DNA of 64,000 bases from Liolophura sinensis (taxonomy: Eukaryota > Mollusca > Polyplacophora > Chitonida > Chitonidae). A program made the translations under genes and the position numbers. The notes under the pieces are model-generated. The model did no database searches and had not been told where the DNA came from. It saw nothing but the letters and a program-made list of their open reading frames with translations. Positions 13,150-24,396 of the stretch are shown one piece after another. The stretch lies in the NCBI RefSeq assembly GCF_032854445.1, contig NC_088298.1, forward strand, positions 3,594,160 to 3,658,159, read 5' to 3'. Positions within the stretch are counted from its first letter, which is position 1, and every line of letters starts with the position of its first letter.

Positions 13150-13480
13150 CATTCGTTTATTTATTTATTGGATTGGTGTTTTATGACGAACTCTAGAATA
13201 TTTCACTTATACGCGGCCAGCATATATGCGGCTAGCATTATGGTGGGAAGAAACCGGGTAGAAAACGAGGGAAACCCACGACCATCCACAGGTTGCTAAC
13301 AGACCTTTACATGAACGGCCGGAGAGGCGGCTAGCATGAAATGGAATTGAACTCACAGCAACTGCATTGGTGAATGGCTCCTCGGTCAGTGCGCCGCGCT
13401 GGCGTGCTAAGGAAGTCCCTCCCACCATTTGTCCCAATCTGTCGCACCCTGCTTCACAATCGTGTCTCATTCCGCTCAAC
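13150..13480 (-). repeat. tRNA-derived SINE (family 1), nearly full length
   Basis: The tail is on the left (TTTATTTATTTATTGGATTG). The body (GCATTATGGTGGGAAGAAAC, CCACGACCATCCACAGG, CGGCCGGAGAGG) follows, and the head is on the right (GCGCCGCGCTGGCGTGCTAA), so it lies on the minus strand. A short internal duplication of GCGGCCAGCATATATGCGGC is specific to this copy. Confidence 0.7.
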
Positions 13481-14694
13481 CCGAGTTATAGGGGCTGTAT
13501 ATCCCTCGTGTTGAATTCGATGGCCATGGTGCATAATGAACAGTTGCGGTAAAAATATGTATTTTCATTATACGTATTTTCATTATCGACAATTTATAAA
13601 CTAGCATGGTACACCATTTTGGATACTGATTTCACTCATTCGCCTAGAAATATTCATCAAGTCTTTCCAAAATCAATGAAAACTGTTGACAGACTCCTCC
13701 TCCTTGTATGAATTCGACTTCGTTTCGTACTTTATGTACTTTCTTAATTCTTTTGTAGTTTGTGTTGAACGTTGTTTTGGGAATTGGCTTTCTATGCCAT
13801 TACTGACTTAGTAAATCCATTTTGGTTGACTGCGGACATATGAATGTCTGGTTTGACGCCTATAGACAAAACACTGTGTGACAACTATGCATTCAGAGAA
13901 AGACTTAAGAGTTCTACCTGGAAAACGCTGAGCAACACAGGAGAATATCTGTTATATAGAGGTACATTTCTAACATGAACACGATTCACACTCTTACCGG
14001 AATTCAACCAAAGTCAGTTTGTTTTATTATTTGTTAAAGCTCTGTGTAACAAGTACGTGTGAAGTTATATAAACTGACTGTTCAATAGTAACCATTCTTC
14101 CAGTCTTCTCCACACGTGTAGACACGCCGTGCACCTTTCATACAGGCCATTCACAACGTGTGTAGGCCTCTCATGATCTAGGCGCTACCTTTGAAGTCAG
14201 GGTAGTACCAAAGCATAAAATCTGAAATTGTCAATTATAAAAAGTTGGTTCAGGGTTTCACAGCTAGTTGTGGAGGCAAAAGTATAAGCCACAGGCATTA
14301 AGTAAAGAATTATTTCTTTTAATGGTTTTATAAATGCGTGTTTGTATAGGTGAAAAAAATGCTGTCTTGAACGAAAAGGGAAAGCACGTGTTTTCATTGT
14401 ATCTGTTCACAAGTAAAATTTTCAGTGAAAACCTCTTAGGAATACCATAGCGCTGTAAAGTGGAAGTTTGTAAACGACTTGGAAGTTTTTTTTGGCGAGA
14501 GGGATTCTTGCACGGAGTTTGTCGAAAATAACCTCAGTGAAGATTTTTGTGCGATGTTTCAGACAATTGGCCCTACACGGAGTTTACAAAATAACCTCTG
14601 CTAATTCTGAGCACGAAGCCAGGAAAAAAGTGCAACGACACAGTTGTTTATGAGTAAATTTCATGTAGATACTTTTCATCACCCTGGAACTAAC

Positions 14695-14695
<1 letters not shown>
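13481..14695. other. No recognisable gene
   Basis: I see AT-rich unique sequence with only short frames and no splice-supported coding signal. Confidence 0.4.
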
Positions 14696-14727
<32 letters not shown>

Positions 14728-14744
14728 TGTATGTATGTACGTAT
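14696..14744. repeat. (GTAT)n microsatellite
   Basis: About eleven GTAT repeats with one CGTAT interruption directly abut the 3' end of a SINE copy, the usual place for a SINE-tail microsatellite. Confidence 0.9.
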
Positions 14745-15083
14745 GCTTGGGGTTTAACGTCGTACTTAACAATTTTTCAGTCATATGGTGACGAGGAGGC
14801 ATTAGGTGTGTGTACATATATTGTGTCTCCTTATGGCAGGGCATGCCACTAAAGTGATACCGGCACTGAAGTATCATGCCGAAGACACCAGACATGACAC
14901 CCCACCCAGTCACATTCACTGACACCGGGTCAACCAGCCTTGCTTTCCTTGCTCTAGCCTCTGTCTGCTGAGCGTCAAGTGAGACAGCAACAAGAACTAT
15001 TTTTAAAGTCGTTAGCATGACCCGACCCGGGTTTGATCCCGGGACTCCCGTTTCGAGGTGGACGTTCTAACCACTGGGCCATG
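14745..15083 (-). repeat. tRNA-derived SINE (family 2), full length
   Basis: Read on the minus strand, the head at 15083 begins CCATGGCCCAGTGGTTAGAA (A-box-like TGGCCCAGTGG). GGGATCAAACCCGGGTC (B-box-like) follows. The body then ends at the diagnostic segment seen on the plus strand as GGGGTTTAACGTCGTACTTA and TTTTTCAGTCATATGGTGAC. The tail merges with the GTAT repeat. Confidence 0.75.
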
Positions 15084-16050
15084 GAATCTGTCCTAATGTG
15101 TATGTATTGTATATTTAACAGCTTAAACTTGAACGCACAACAACCTGAAACACACACACACAAAAAAAAAAACATCAACAGCATGGTCATAAACAAATCT
15201 TCTTGACCTGAATGCATACGTTTTCATCGAAATATAACATGCAGTGCTGATTCAGCACTGAAGTTTAGTGTGTTTAGTGGCACATTTTGCTATTGTAGAA
15301 TACAAATCTTAATTAATTCTGAATATTTCTGTCAAGTAAAATGACCCCTTTCAATATTTACTTCTCAATTCGAGTCTAGTTTACACTTTGTTTTGGACAA
15401 TTAAGCCTTTATATGTATATAAGATAGTTTGTTCTTTTCAGCAATTTTCTCTCTGTTTTTTTTTTTCATTTTTCGACTTGCTTTGAAATTATTCGGTAAC
15501 GTACCTGTACTTACCATCATTACACATCTTACAGTTTATGAATTTTGAACATTCTTTACGATTCCAATATTTGTTCGAAAATAGATCGGGAACTGGTAAT
15601 GATGAGCAATGAAAATTTTCGAAAGTTCGATTAAATTGAAGGGGTACGACATCAAGAAAGTGAATGAATGAATGAATGTATCCGCCAATCACTTAAATTC
15701 CACTTTTCCTCAGAGCCCAGACCGACTCCTGACACGTCATCCTCATCGTCACCACCTGTGGACGTGGTTGGCATTTTGTTCCTCCCCATTCTCTTTATGA
15801 TTGGGCGGTCCTGGTATATGGGTCGCCCAATAGAAAAGCCCATTTAGTTATTGGCATCTTTCCTAGATATACATGTACGTAATTGTACATTGTACATGTA
15901 CGTAATTGTCTGTCGTTCACGTTTTGTCTGGAAACTGCCACGGAGAATGGATTTCGTCATTTATTTCTGATTGTCACAAAAAAGACAAACAGGTTTCTCA
16001 CATGTAATTATATGTAAAATATAATTAAGACGTGCAGCAGACAGAGAAAG
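15084..16050. other. No recognisable gene
   Basis: A short (GAAT)n run lies near 15660, and a palindromic ACATGTACGTAATTGTACAT region near 15870-15905. The minus frame 15652-15843 begins with an acidic Gly/Asp/Ser stretch but shows no known domain. Confidence 0.4.
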
Positions 16051-16054
16051 AACA

Positions 16055-16320
16055 AAACCGTCTACGACAGTGCGATAGCTAGCAAATGGTCAGACGTGAC
16101 CGGTGAAATACAGTCTCTTGTCATTTCACTTCAGTTAGAGTTTTATTCTAATTGTTTTGTTCACATGCATAAGTAGTTGCAAAACACACGCCCCTTAGCA
16201 CGATGGCTTAAAATGCAGTGATGTTAATTGCAATTTATTAGACATCACTGGTTTAGAGTTACTCAAAATGCTGTTTTGTCATCACATTTAACATATAAGA
16301 ACATTAAAACAATGCAAAGG
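16055..16320 (-). repeat. Dispersed ACCGGT-type repeat, inverted copy
   Basis: Landmarks CGTGACCGGTGAAATAC, CACGCCCCTTAGC, GCAGTGATGTTAATTGCAAT and AGAGTTACTCAAAATGC match the reverse complement of 17145-17320. The two copies form an inverted pair about 1 kb apart that brackets the 48-bp array and one exon of a gene-family pseudogene. Confidence 0.65.
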
Positions 16321-16466
16321 TTAGATTAGCGATAGATAGTCGGAAATTACGTAAATGTCTAAAGCTTAATGCACTGATCCAAATTCATTTAGATTAAATA
16401 TAATTAAAGACGTACAGCATAGAGAGTAAGACCAGAGCATTGGCGAGAGTGTGATAACTGGCAAAA

Positions 16467-16706
16467 GGTCACACGTAACCGGTGAAATACGGCCTCTCGT
16501 CAATGCGATAGCTGGGTCACACGTAACCGGTGAAATACGGCCTCTTGTCAGTGTGATAGCTGGGTCACACGTAACCGGTGAAATACGGCCTCTCGTCAAT
16601 GTGATAGCTGGGTCACACGTAACCGGTGAAATACGGTCTCTTGTCAGTGTGATAGCTGGGTCACACGTAACCGGTGAAATACGGCCTCTCGTCAATCTGC
16701 CCAAGT
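16467..16706 (-). repeat. Tandem array of 48-bp ACCGGT units
   Basis: GGTCACACGTAACCGGTGAA followed by ATACGGCCTCTCGTCAATGT and GATAGCTG repeats at 16467, 16515, 16563, 16611 and 16659, an exact 48-bp period. It shares its first 27 bp with the 81-bp unit at 12305-12735, so it is a shortened version of the same repeat. Its length is a multiple of three, and it opens spurious frames on both strands. Confidence 0.9.
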
Positions 16707-16898
16707 CAGTGCTTAATCTGAATTAGGTAAAAAAAATGCACTGATGTTGATTGCAATTAATTATCATCACATTTATCATATAATAACATTTAAACAATGC
16801 AACCCTAGTATTTCACGATGTTCCTTTTTCTTCGAAGTCTCACGATGAAATTGTTCACATTTTCATATGTTTTTGTTTTGTTTGTTTTTTTTTTTCAG

Positions 16899-17960
16899 TA
16901 GGGATTTTAAAAAATACGGACGAGACACAGATCCGGGACAATTTCCTCGTTGTCGGATTGGCAAAGATGGTGAGTCAGTAAATCAGTAAATCGGGGGCGA
17001 TTGCTAGTTGAGTTGAGTGCTTAGCCTTTCAGTGGCTGGAACATATTAGGTGTAAACTGGCCTTGGACAAGGAATTGGTAGACTCCCCCCACTATCACTG
17101 TTCATAGGGCATTGGTGACAGTTTTTGGTTGACGACACTTGTGTGGCTGTTCACGCAGCGTTTTGAGTAACTCTACACCAGTGATATCTAATAACTTGGA
17201 ATTAACATCACTTCACAGTTTTATCTAATTCTGCTTGTACAATGTTGCTAGGGGGCGTGTAATTTGCTACTATTTGTGGTAAATTGACAAGAGGGCGTAT
17301 TTCACCGGTTAAATGTGACCACTTACCAGCTATCACAATGTCGTCGCTGCTCTGGACTTTCTCTCTCTTTACTGTACGTCTTAATTACATTCTACATGCA
17401 ATTACATGTTAGAAACGTGTCCTAATTACATTATGTTCCTTCAAGACCACCCGTTTCCCACCAATATGGTTTGCATATTTGTACGTCACATGTGAAAAAG
17501 TTCATCAGAAGTTTGCCAGAAGCCAGTGGCACATACCCTACAGCGCATGCATCGCTCTCTACCTTTTGCTTTACATCACCAAACGAGAATGAGAGAAGGC
17601 CAAACGAGAGAAAGAAATGCCCGAAAGTTCCGACTGAAATGATGTCAGCTCTGGAAAGTCGGCCACTTCCGGTACGATGGTCATTCCTGTTCATAGAGGG
17701 GACACCGGCCGAAATATTGAGGTGGAAAAACGAAGAGTTACCAGAATCTCCACAGAACGAAGTTTTCGACCCTCCTGACAGCCACGGAGATGATGTCGTC
17801 GACAAAAAGCAAACAGAGTTATCTTCTCCTGATGAAGCAGAGGCTCATGCTCCGCCTCATGGTGATCTCGGGGGGAACTGGAGAAACACCTCTGCCGGTG
17901 ACAACAGCCATTTCACCTGAACAAGGCGACAGACAAGATTCGTCTGCCCCTGAGCATGTC
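16899..17960 (+). pseudogene. Broken plus-strand paralog of the tandem membrane-protein gene
   Basis: Positions 16899-16969 form an exon of exactly 71 bp. It has a long pyrimidine tract and CAG before it and GTGAGT after it, and it encodes RDFKKYGRDTDPGQFPRCRI plus GKD. This is the same length, phase and sequence type as exon 3 of the array genes on the minus strand. Positions 17550-17945 match the C-terminal part of their exon 4 (VIPVHRG..., EELPESPQNEVF, DPPDSHGDDVVDKK, GETPLPVTTAISPE), but the similarity moves between reading frames, so several indels are present. The conserved start of exon 4 (WTDMYGPYDAQ) and exons 1 and 2 are not seen nearby. The intron contains a dispersed repeat at 17145-17355. 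I infer an old inverted paralog that is no longer coding. Confidence 0.75.
17145..17355 (+). repeat. Dispersed ACCGGT-type repeat copy
   Basis: It runs from CGTTTTGAGTAACTCTACAC to GGGCGTATTTCACCGGTTAA plus GTGACC and ends in CAATGTCGTCGCTGCTCTGG. It matches 7010-7352 directly and 16085-16290 in inverse, and sits in the intron of the pseudogene. Confidence 0.65.
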
Positions 17961-18354
17961 GTGTACTTTATTTTAGATTTATCATGAAGACTTTAGACTT
18001 TCAAGAAGAATTTATATTATATATTTGTATTTTTTTTTACCTTAGCTTATATGCGAGGCTGTTAACCTGGCATTTTTTATTCTATATTTAATAGTTGCAT
18101 ATACCACTGTGTACCAATATCCCGTTCATTTTAAACAGCCTTCTGTTCCCCAAGTATCCGGTATACATTATCATTTTGCTGATTATAACCAAAATGATGG
18201 ACACGCACGACATCAACAGTATTTTTCGCTGATGTTTTTCATCAATCGCGTTCATTGTACACATTTCTGAAATAAATTCAAATTATACACGGCAGTGAAT
18301 TGTTATTCGTCGTAAGTCCCTTTATACCTCAAGCCAAGAAAGACACCACTAACG

Positions 18355-18578
18355 TGCAGGGGGCCACAAAGCTCTTACTGACTTTTTTTGAAATTTGAAA
18401 TACGATTTTAGTGATCATTTTGGGGCTCTAGAAGTTAGAATTTTGTTGGTCAAATCATTGTTATCTGAAGGCAAATGTGACTACATTTCATTTCTACAAA
18501 ACTAAGAATTTTAGGGAGGTTCTAAATTTTGACTTAAGTCAGAAATAGCTTTGTGGGATCGGCACGTGGCCCTCTGCA
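18355..18578. mobile_element. Candidate short inverted-repeat element (MITE-like)
   Basis: The left end TGCAGGGGGCCACAAAGCT and the right end AGCTTTGTG...GTGGCCCTCTGCA are imperfect inverted repeats of about 20-30 bp around 224 bp of non-coding DNA. I could not settle a target duplication, although CTAACG lies outside both ends at unequal distances. No coding capacity is seen. Confidence 0.45.
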
Positions 18579-19019
18579 TAGGTCTAACGTACAAACGGGG
18601 TATTTCGCTAACGTTAACAACTCAAACCCGTCGTTATGTTTGATATGAACAGATTCCATTAGTCATCCGAAGTGTATCTTTGTCAAAGCCAGCACAGGTA
18701 AACCATCGTTTAACAATGATCAAGCCGTTTAAACTATTAAATCCAACAAATTTAAGTCGAACCAATGTCCCCCACGTTTTGAATTCGAAGGTCCCGACAA
18801 GATATTTGCTGGGTGTTTGAAGTGATAAACACATTCACTCAATTGGTTTATCAATCATTTTCAGAATACGGATTACATTTAGCGCAGTTTCAAAAATGGA
18901 TCCTTGACCTGGTCAAACAACAAATCGATCATTGTTCAGTCAACTGACTACTGTTTTTTTATCATTGTTATTATTATTTAATTTTCATTGCATAGTGCTT
19001 AACGTTGTTATCCAGAATG
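18579..19019. other. No recognisable gene
   Basis: This is unique sequence with one unsupported minus frame at 18634-18834. No homolog of array exon 1 or 2 is visible here, although the next interval matches array intergenic DNA. Confidence 0.4.
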
Positions 19020-20096
19020 TACCACTTATTTGACTGCGTTCAGTTTATAAATCATGTTTTTGCCAAACCCAAAGTTATGCCTGGGAAACCACCGCACTGA
19101 GCCATGCATTTACCCAACAATCTTACTGACACAAAGCTCCAGAATCACCAGCTATAGCTGTTGCTGAAGTGGCGTTCACTCTTATCAATAAACCAGTGCT
19201 ATAACTCAAGCCCGAGAACTGTAAAAAAAAACCCGGTGGTGGCGAGACTAAGTTTAAATGAGTTGGTAGGACTATTGCCCCAAACTTCATTGCTAAAATA
19301 TTAAATAAGGTTCATCATGCAGACAACTTAAAACTATGCATAAATAAACTTTCACTTACTTTTTTTATATTTTTTTGTGAACAGAGTTAAGGCCGTTTGA
19401 ACCTTTGAATTCTAAGGTGGGCTCTATGGACTATACTATCAGAGTACAGGAACTCTGACGTCACAGGAAGCTTTTCCAACTTTAATCACCACACTGAGCG
19501 TTGCAATAACTCCTTTAACCCATGAATAAAACATTACTAAAATAATGTTCTCAAAAATTCCTTCCTTCCGTTGAACATCAGGAAAAAAGGTGATGTGACG
19601 TCAGACTTCCTAAATACCGTCAGTATGACCCATAAAGCCATTTCATTCAAATATTTCAATGTCTTTCAAAACTCTTTAAAAAATCTACAAAAAGAAATGA
19701 AAGTATTTTTACGCATAGTTTTCAGTTGCCTGTATGATGAACCTTACTTCAAATTTTAGGTTTCTTTTACTTCAACACAGCTGGTTGGTCTATACACGGG
19801 TAAAACAAACTGATGCTGGTTACGCATGAACCAGATGTGTATTTTGTCGAGAAATAAAGCAAACCAGGCAAGTAAGTTATTTCAGCACTATTTTCTACGG
19901 GCCAACGTTGGCCCTAAATGTAAATAAACTATTCTTGATACAACATTAATTTAGCTACTCATGAAAACCTAAGGAAGCCACGTTATCAAAGTAGAAAAAT
20001 ATCTCGTCTTTACTCGGCAGTGTACCGGGTGCAATAACGTAGTTCACAGAGCTTATGCTTTCGTACACAGCGGAAACGGGGTTCAATCCCAACTTT

Positions 20097-20240
20097 ATTT
20101 ATTTAATTAATGATTTTAAAAAAATTTAAAAAAAAAATTTAAAAATATTCCACTTTTCCGAGGGCGGCCAGCATTATGCTGGGAGGATACCTAACAGAGC
20201 CCGGCGGAATCCTACGGCCATCTGCAAGTTGCTGCCAGAC
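20097..20240 (-). repeat. 3' fragment of tRNA-derived SINE (family 1)
   Basis: The tail TTTATTTATTTAATTAATG lies on the left, followed by GGGCGGCCAGCATTATGCTG and GAGCCCGGCGGAATCC. The copy is diverged, with the A-rich stretch near 20120 expanded. Confidence 0.6.
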
Positions 20241-20417
20241 GTTCAAACGTACAAATCATAATTATAAATCTCTAACATCGGTGCTCTTGGTATATACTTC
20301 CTCATTAGGCGCTGGTCGCCATTGTCACTATCTTGGTTGACTGGTTGGGGTGTCGTGTCTGGTGTCATCGACATGGTATTCCAGTGAGGCAGCACTATAT
20401 ATAGGTCTCCTTTAGAG

Positions 20418-20715
20418 TGAGTGAGTGCTTTGTGTTTAACGTCGTACGTACTAATTTTTCAGTCATATGACGACGAAGGAATTTTTAGAGTGCATGTGAT
20501 GTGCCTCGTTCTTACAGGACGGATTTACACCTCTCTTTTATCTAGTGCTGCTTCACTGAGACGCCTTACCGAAGGCAAGTAAGCTGCACCGCCCGAGCCA
20601 TTATACTGATACAGGCACTATCCCCTTCATGCTGAACGTCAAGTGAGGAAGATACAATTTCCTCTTTTAAGTCTTAGGTGTGACTCGACCCAGGATTGAC
20701 TCCAGCAAGCTCAGC
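20418..20715 (+). repeat. SINE family 2 copy
   Basis: GAGTGAGTGAGTGCTTTGTG, TTTAACGTCGTACGTACTAA and TTTTTCAGTCATATGACGAC identify it. The body continues through GCTTCACTGAGACGCCTTAC to TAGGTGTGACTCGACCCAGG. Its end merges with the conserved array sequence CTCAGCAATATTCAGTG. Confidence 0.65.
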
Positions 20716-20854
20716 AATATTCAGTGTCAAAGAACGTGTTTAGATCTCGCTCATAATACTCTTCCACAAAGTTATTAAATTAGGAATAATTAAAGGGCTA
20801 TATACAACAACAACAGTAACAGGAACAAAACAATAATCATCAGTCGTGTTTTAG

Positions 20855-20860
20855 TTTATT
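20855..20860 (-). terminator. Poly(A) signal of gene copy A
   Basis: AATAAA on the minus strand lies about 290 bp beyond the stop codon. It is the first one downstream and is conserved at the same place in copies B to E, so it is the likely 3' end signal. Confidence 0.55.
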
Positions 20861-22283
20861 TTAACAAAAATACTTACAAAGTACAGCGTGATGTTATATA
20901 CGTAACAATTAAGTCCTGGGTTAGGTTTACCAGGTCGAAGCTAGCCCTTCCGGGTCATCAAGCACTAAGTTTACATGAGGACGAAAGTTGGGTTGTGTCA
21001 GTTAATGTGTCCCATTTTCCTGTAGAGTAATTAGGTCAAATCTAAATATTTTTGTGTGTGTTTTCGTTAAGTTTTAGCCGGATATGAAGTTGAACTTTTG
21101 AAATGTAAGAAGTGGCTAATTGTATGGAATCGGTTCAGTTTTGCATTGCCTACATTCTGAGAAGCAGAGAGCTCATTCCCTGGTCTTCTTCAGGCAAAAT
21201 GGCTGTTGCCACAGGTAGAGATGTTTCTCCAGCGGCAAGGGGGTCAGCAGGAGGAGGAGGAGCCTCTACTTTATCAGGAGCAGATAACTCTGAAGGTTTT
21301 TTCTCGACCACGTCATCTCCGTGGCTGTTAGGAGGAACGAAAACTTCCTCTTGTGGATCTTCTGGCAACTCTTCTTGTTCAATGGCTATATTGCTGCCGG
21401 CGTCCACTCTGTGAACAGGGATGACTTCCGTGCCAGATGTGGCGGACTTTACGGAGACTACATCATCTCCGCCGGAAATGTCGACCATGTTTTTTTTCCC
21501 GCTTCGCTTTCTCCCGTTCTCGCTTGGCCTCCTTCTCGGCCTCTTTCACCTTCTCCTTCTCTCGCTGTGCTTTCCGTTTAAGCCACGCCTCGTGCTTCTT
21601 GTCCCGGGTTTCCTTCTCGAAAGTAAACCGTGGACGCTTTTCGATGTGGAGGTGACCAAAGGCGTGCTCGATGCTGGCTAACTCCTGTCCCTCGATGGTG
21701 TAGATCGGCAGTTTCCGCTCCCCGAGTCGGTGATGGGTCAACATGAATATGTTAATCATGTCGACAGCGTCCTGGGCGTCATACGGGCCGTACATGTCTG
21801 TCCACACAGCCCGACCTGAAACAACAGACAGAATAAAAAATAATCAACTTCGCACTGCCTATCATCATGACCTGAATTAATATCAGTTAAAGGGTGCTCA
21901 ACAGGAGATGAAGTCGTAATAAACAACAGATCATATTAAACAGCTTGGACCCGACAGGAGTTTTAGCACGCAAATTAATCCTATAATTTGTGCACAGATT
22001 CATAGAAAACATATAAAATATTTACATATTTACAGAATACGCTAGCGATATGTAAAGACAACAATTAAGCAACTCACCATCCTTTCCAATTCGACAACGG
22101 GGAAACTGTCCCGGATCTGTTTCACGACCGTATCTTTCAAAATCCCTCCTGAAAGAAGAAATAGTCGGTTTTATTTTATTTTCTTTTTACTTACCTTACG
22201 CGTAAACAAGTTACCAAAATTTCAGGAAATTTATCGTTTTTCGGAGTCATATAATTTGTTCTCTAACCAACTGATTGTTTTGT

Positions 22284-22420
22284 TTATTTATTTATTTATT
22301 TGATTGGTGTTACGCCGTACTCAAGAATATTTCATTTATACGATGGCGGCCAGCATTATGGTGGGAGGAAACCGGGCAGAGCCCGGGGGAAACCCACGAC
22401 CATCCGCAGGTTGATGCTAC
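22284..22420 (-). repeat. SINE family 1 fragment in intron 2 of copy A
   Basis: TTTATTTATTTATTTGATTG, CCGTACTCAAGAATATTTCA, GGCGGCCAGCATTATGGTGG and GACCATCCGCAGGTTG are present. The same fragment lies at the same place in copies B, C and D, so it was inserted before the units were duplicated. Confidence 0.75.
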
Positions 22421-23474
22421 ACCTTCCCAAGTACGATATTGTTTTCTTTTCTGAAAAACATGAAAACAGGAAAAAAATTGAACGATCGACTATGACCATG
22501 TATAGGAAATATGCAAATAACTTACTGGGCTTTTCTATTTGACGACATATACCAGTAATATCCCACTATAGAGAAAAGAAGGAGGAGCAAAATGCCGACC
22601 ACGCCCATAACGATATATATGTCATTGTCAGGTGATGACGATGTTGATGAAGTGTCAGAGGTCGGACCGGGCTCTGGAGAAGAAATACCAGTAAAATTTG
22701 AATTACTCAATGTAAAAACGAACATACTGGCTTTTTGTCCAAAGCTGACCTTTATTTCGAATTTGTTTTTTCCTAATCACATAACATGTGTACATTCACG
22801 TCACTACAGCAACCACAAATGGCATTTGTACACAGTAGTATATGTAAGCACTAGTGTCTACTTTAAAACGATTTTCTAAACACAGGGACATCTTCTGCCA
22901 TTTTCTCTGGAATTTTGAGAGAGTCTCATTTTTCAATGAGATATATTTTTCTGGCTTATTGATGGGCTGTAACTTGTATAGGTACAACATGAACTCGCAG
23001 CGTTTGTTATCCAACGTGCACAACTCTTATTCAACAGCCATTGAACTTCATCTCCTGTTCAGCACCCTTCAACTTGGAAAAAAAATCAGGGAATACTAAC
23101 AAAAACCACACGAATATCTACATATCATCGCCATAATACAACACAGTGTCTCACCGGACACCAACGCGACCAGTTCCTCACATCGTCACGATAACTCGCC
23201 TTTCACTTCGTAACGTCAAGTTAAAAATCAATGTTTATATAAACGACTTCAAGTCCGTTCATCTGTTTATAAATCATATAAAAGGCCAAACCATTTTGTT
23301 AACTGAAAGTCCTAAAGCCCGCGCAAATATTAAAACAGCTACATGCTTGAAGCTACACCACTTTAGTCCAAATTATTTTAGGTCAGTAGGCCTATCATCA
23401 TGAAGATATATATACCTCCATGGTACAATGTTTCCTATTATAAAGAATTAGAACTGTTTGTAGTGTCTTGGTGA

Positions 23475-23575
23475 AAATCGTGGCCGTTTGCGCAGTCTAA
23501 TTGTGGAGGTTTGGACAGTGTATTGTGGCCGTTTGCGCACTTTATTGTGGACATTTGCGCAGTCTGTCGTTTGTT
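23475..23575. repeat. Short tandem repeat in intron 1 of copy A
   Basis: Three variants of a roughly 30-bp unit with the core GTGGCCGTTTGCGCAGTCT occur. Homologous blocks lie near 29010-29100 (B), 34665-34710 (C, shortened) and 40245-40345 (D). Confidence 0.6.
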
Positions 23576-24396
23576 AAAGACAACTTGTAGCCTATTCCAC
23601 AAATATGGCGTGTGTATCTTTTCGCAGCCGCCCTTGTTTACGTAAAGATTTTCTTTGACAGTGGTTTTCTCCAGGCACTCTGGCTTTTTCCGCCCATAAA
23701 ACTACATGTATATGTCACAAATTCTTTAGAACGGTGTTAAGAAACAATTAAATAAATCAACACATAAATAGTTACCGGAAACAAATGAGCCAATATGCAC
23801 ATAATGTGTGCAGGAAAAGTTTTCCATCTCGCCTAAAACAACCGCCCAAAGCCATGTAGGCTACACTTTAGTTCTTACGTGTGCTTCTAGTATGTGGTCA
23901 CACTTTTTGATGTACGTGTTCTCATAAGCACACTTAGCTAAATGCAAAAGACACGCAGAAGTGCTTTATCCACCATTTGAACCCCTGTGTAAAGTCTCTC
24001 CCATTTGCGAATACCCCCACCTTTTCCATAAACTCCCCTCAGTCCAACGTTTCTTAATTTCAACGCAACATACAGGTTGGTGCCGTATTGAATTTTTGCA
24101 CCAAAGGCTCTCCATTTAAAGATGAAGAGGGAAGCATTGGATCAAATATGCCTTAGCTCACCAGTGTCAAATTGAATTCCGTGATGAATCTTACCTTGCA
24201 GAGTGTTTACAGTCGGCACAGAAGTACCAATCGATTTAGCTGTTGTCGTAACAGTTTCTCGTCTCGTCAGTGGTAGGGCAGATGTCTTGTGTACACAATA
24301 GTTGAAAAGAAACAGCAAAGAAAATCTGAAAACGTTCATCTTTTCTGTGCGGCGATTCGTCAACTGGGACAATAGCCCCAAGCGCGTGAGCGATTG

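Larger units (their letters stand above)
19020..20760 (-). repeat. Divergent remnant of one array unit (intergenic half)
   Basis: 19030-19310 matches the region upstream of array genes (compare 24690-25100): GGGAAACCACCGCACTGAGC, ATCTTACTGACA, CCAGTGCTATAACTCAAGCC. 19972-20090 matches 25531-25680 (ATTATCAAAGTAG-like, GCGGAAACGGGGTTCAATCC). 20270-20400 matches the stretch before 26110. Order and orientation are the same as in the intact units. I infer an older unit at the left edge of the array that has lost its gene and gained other insertions. Confidence 0.6.
21150..24339 (-). pseudogene. Tandem type I membrane protein gene, copy A (frameshifted in exon 4)
   Basis: Exons are 24339-24162 (or ending at 24195), 22673-22526, 22148-22078 and 21815-21150. 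All have GT-AG borders and phases matching copies B to D. Exon 1 starts MNVFRFSLLFLFNYCVHKTS, a signal peptide. Exon 2 holds a Thr/Ser stalk and a membrane segment around VVGILLLLLFSIVG. Exon 3 encodes RDFERYGRETDPGQFPRC. Exon 4 encodes WTDMYGPYDAQDAVD, a charged helix and an acidic tail. The run of A residues before the MVDIS segment (plus-strand T-run at 21490-21497) has one base more than in copy B. The frame then ends shortly after the helix and the acidic tail (21488-21150) is out of frame. This could be a real inactivation, an allele, or a homopolymer assembly error. Function is unknown; I do not recognise the family. Confidence 0.75.

Noticed and set aside
16366-16726. Repetitive frames over the 48-bp array
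   Set aside because: Same reason: an exact 16-codon period on both strands, made by the minisatellite.
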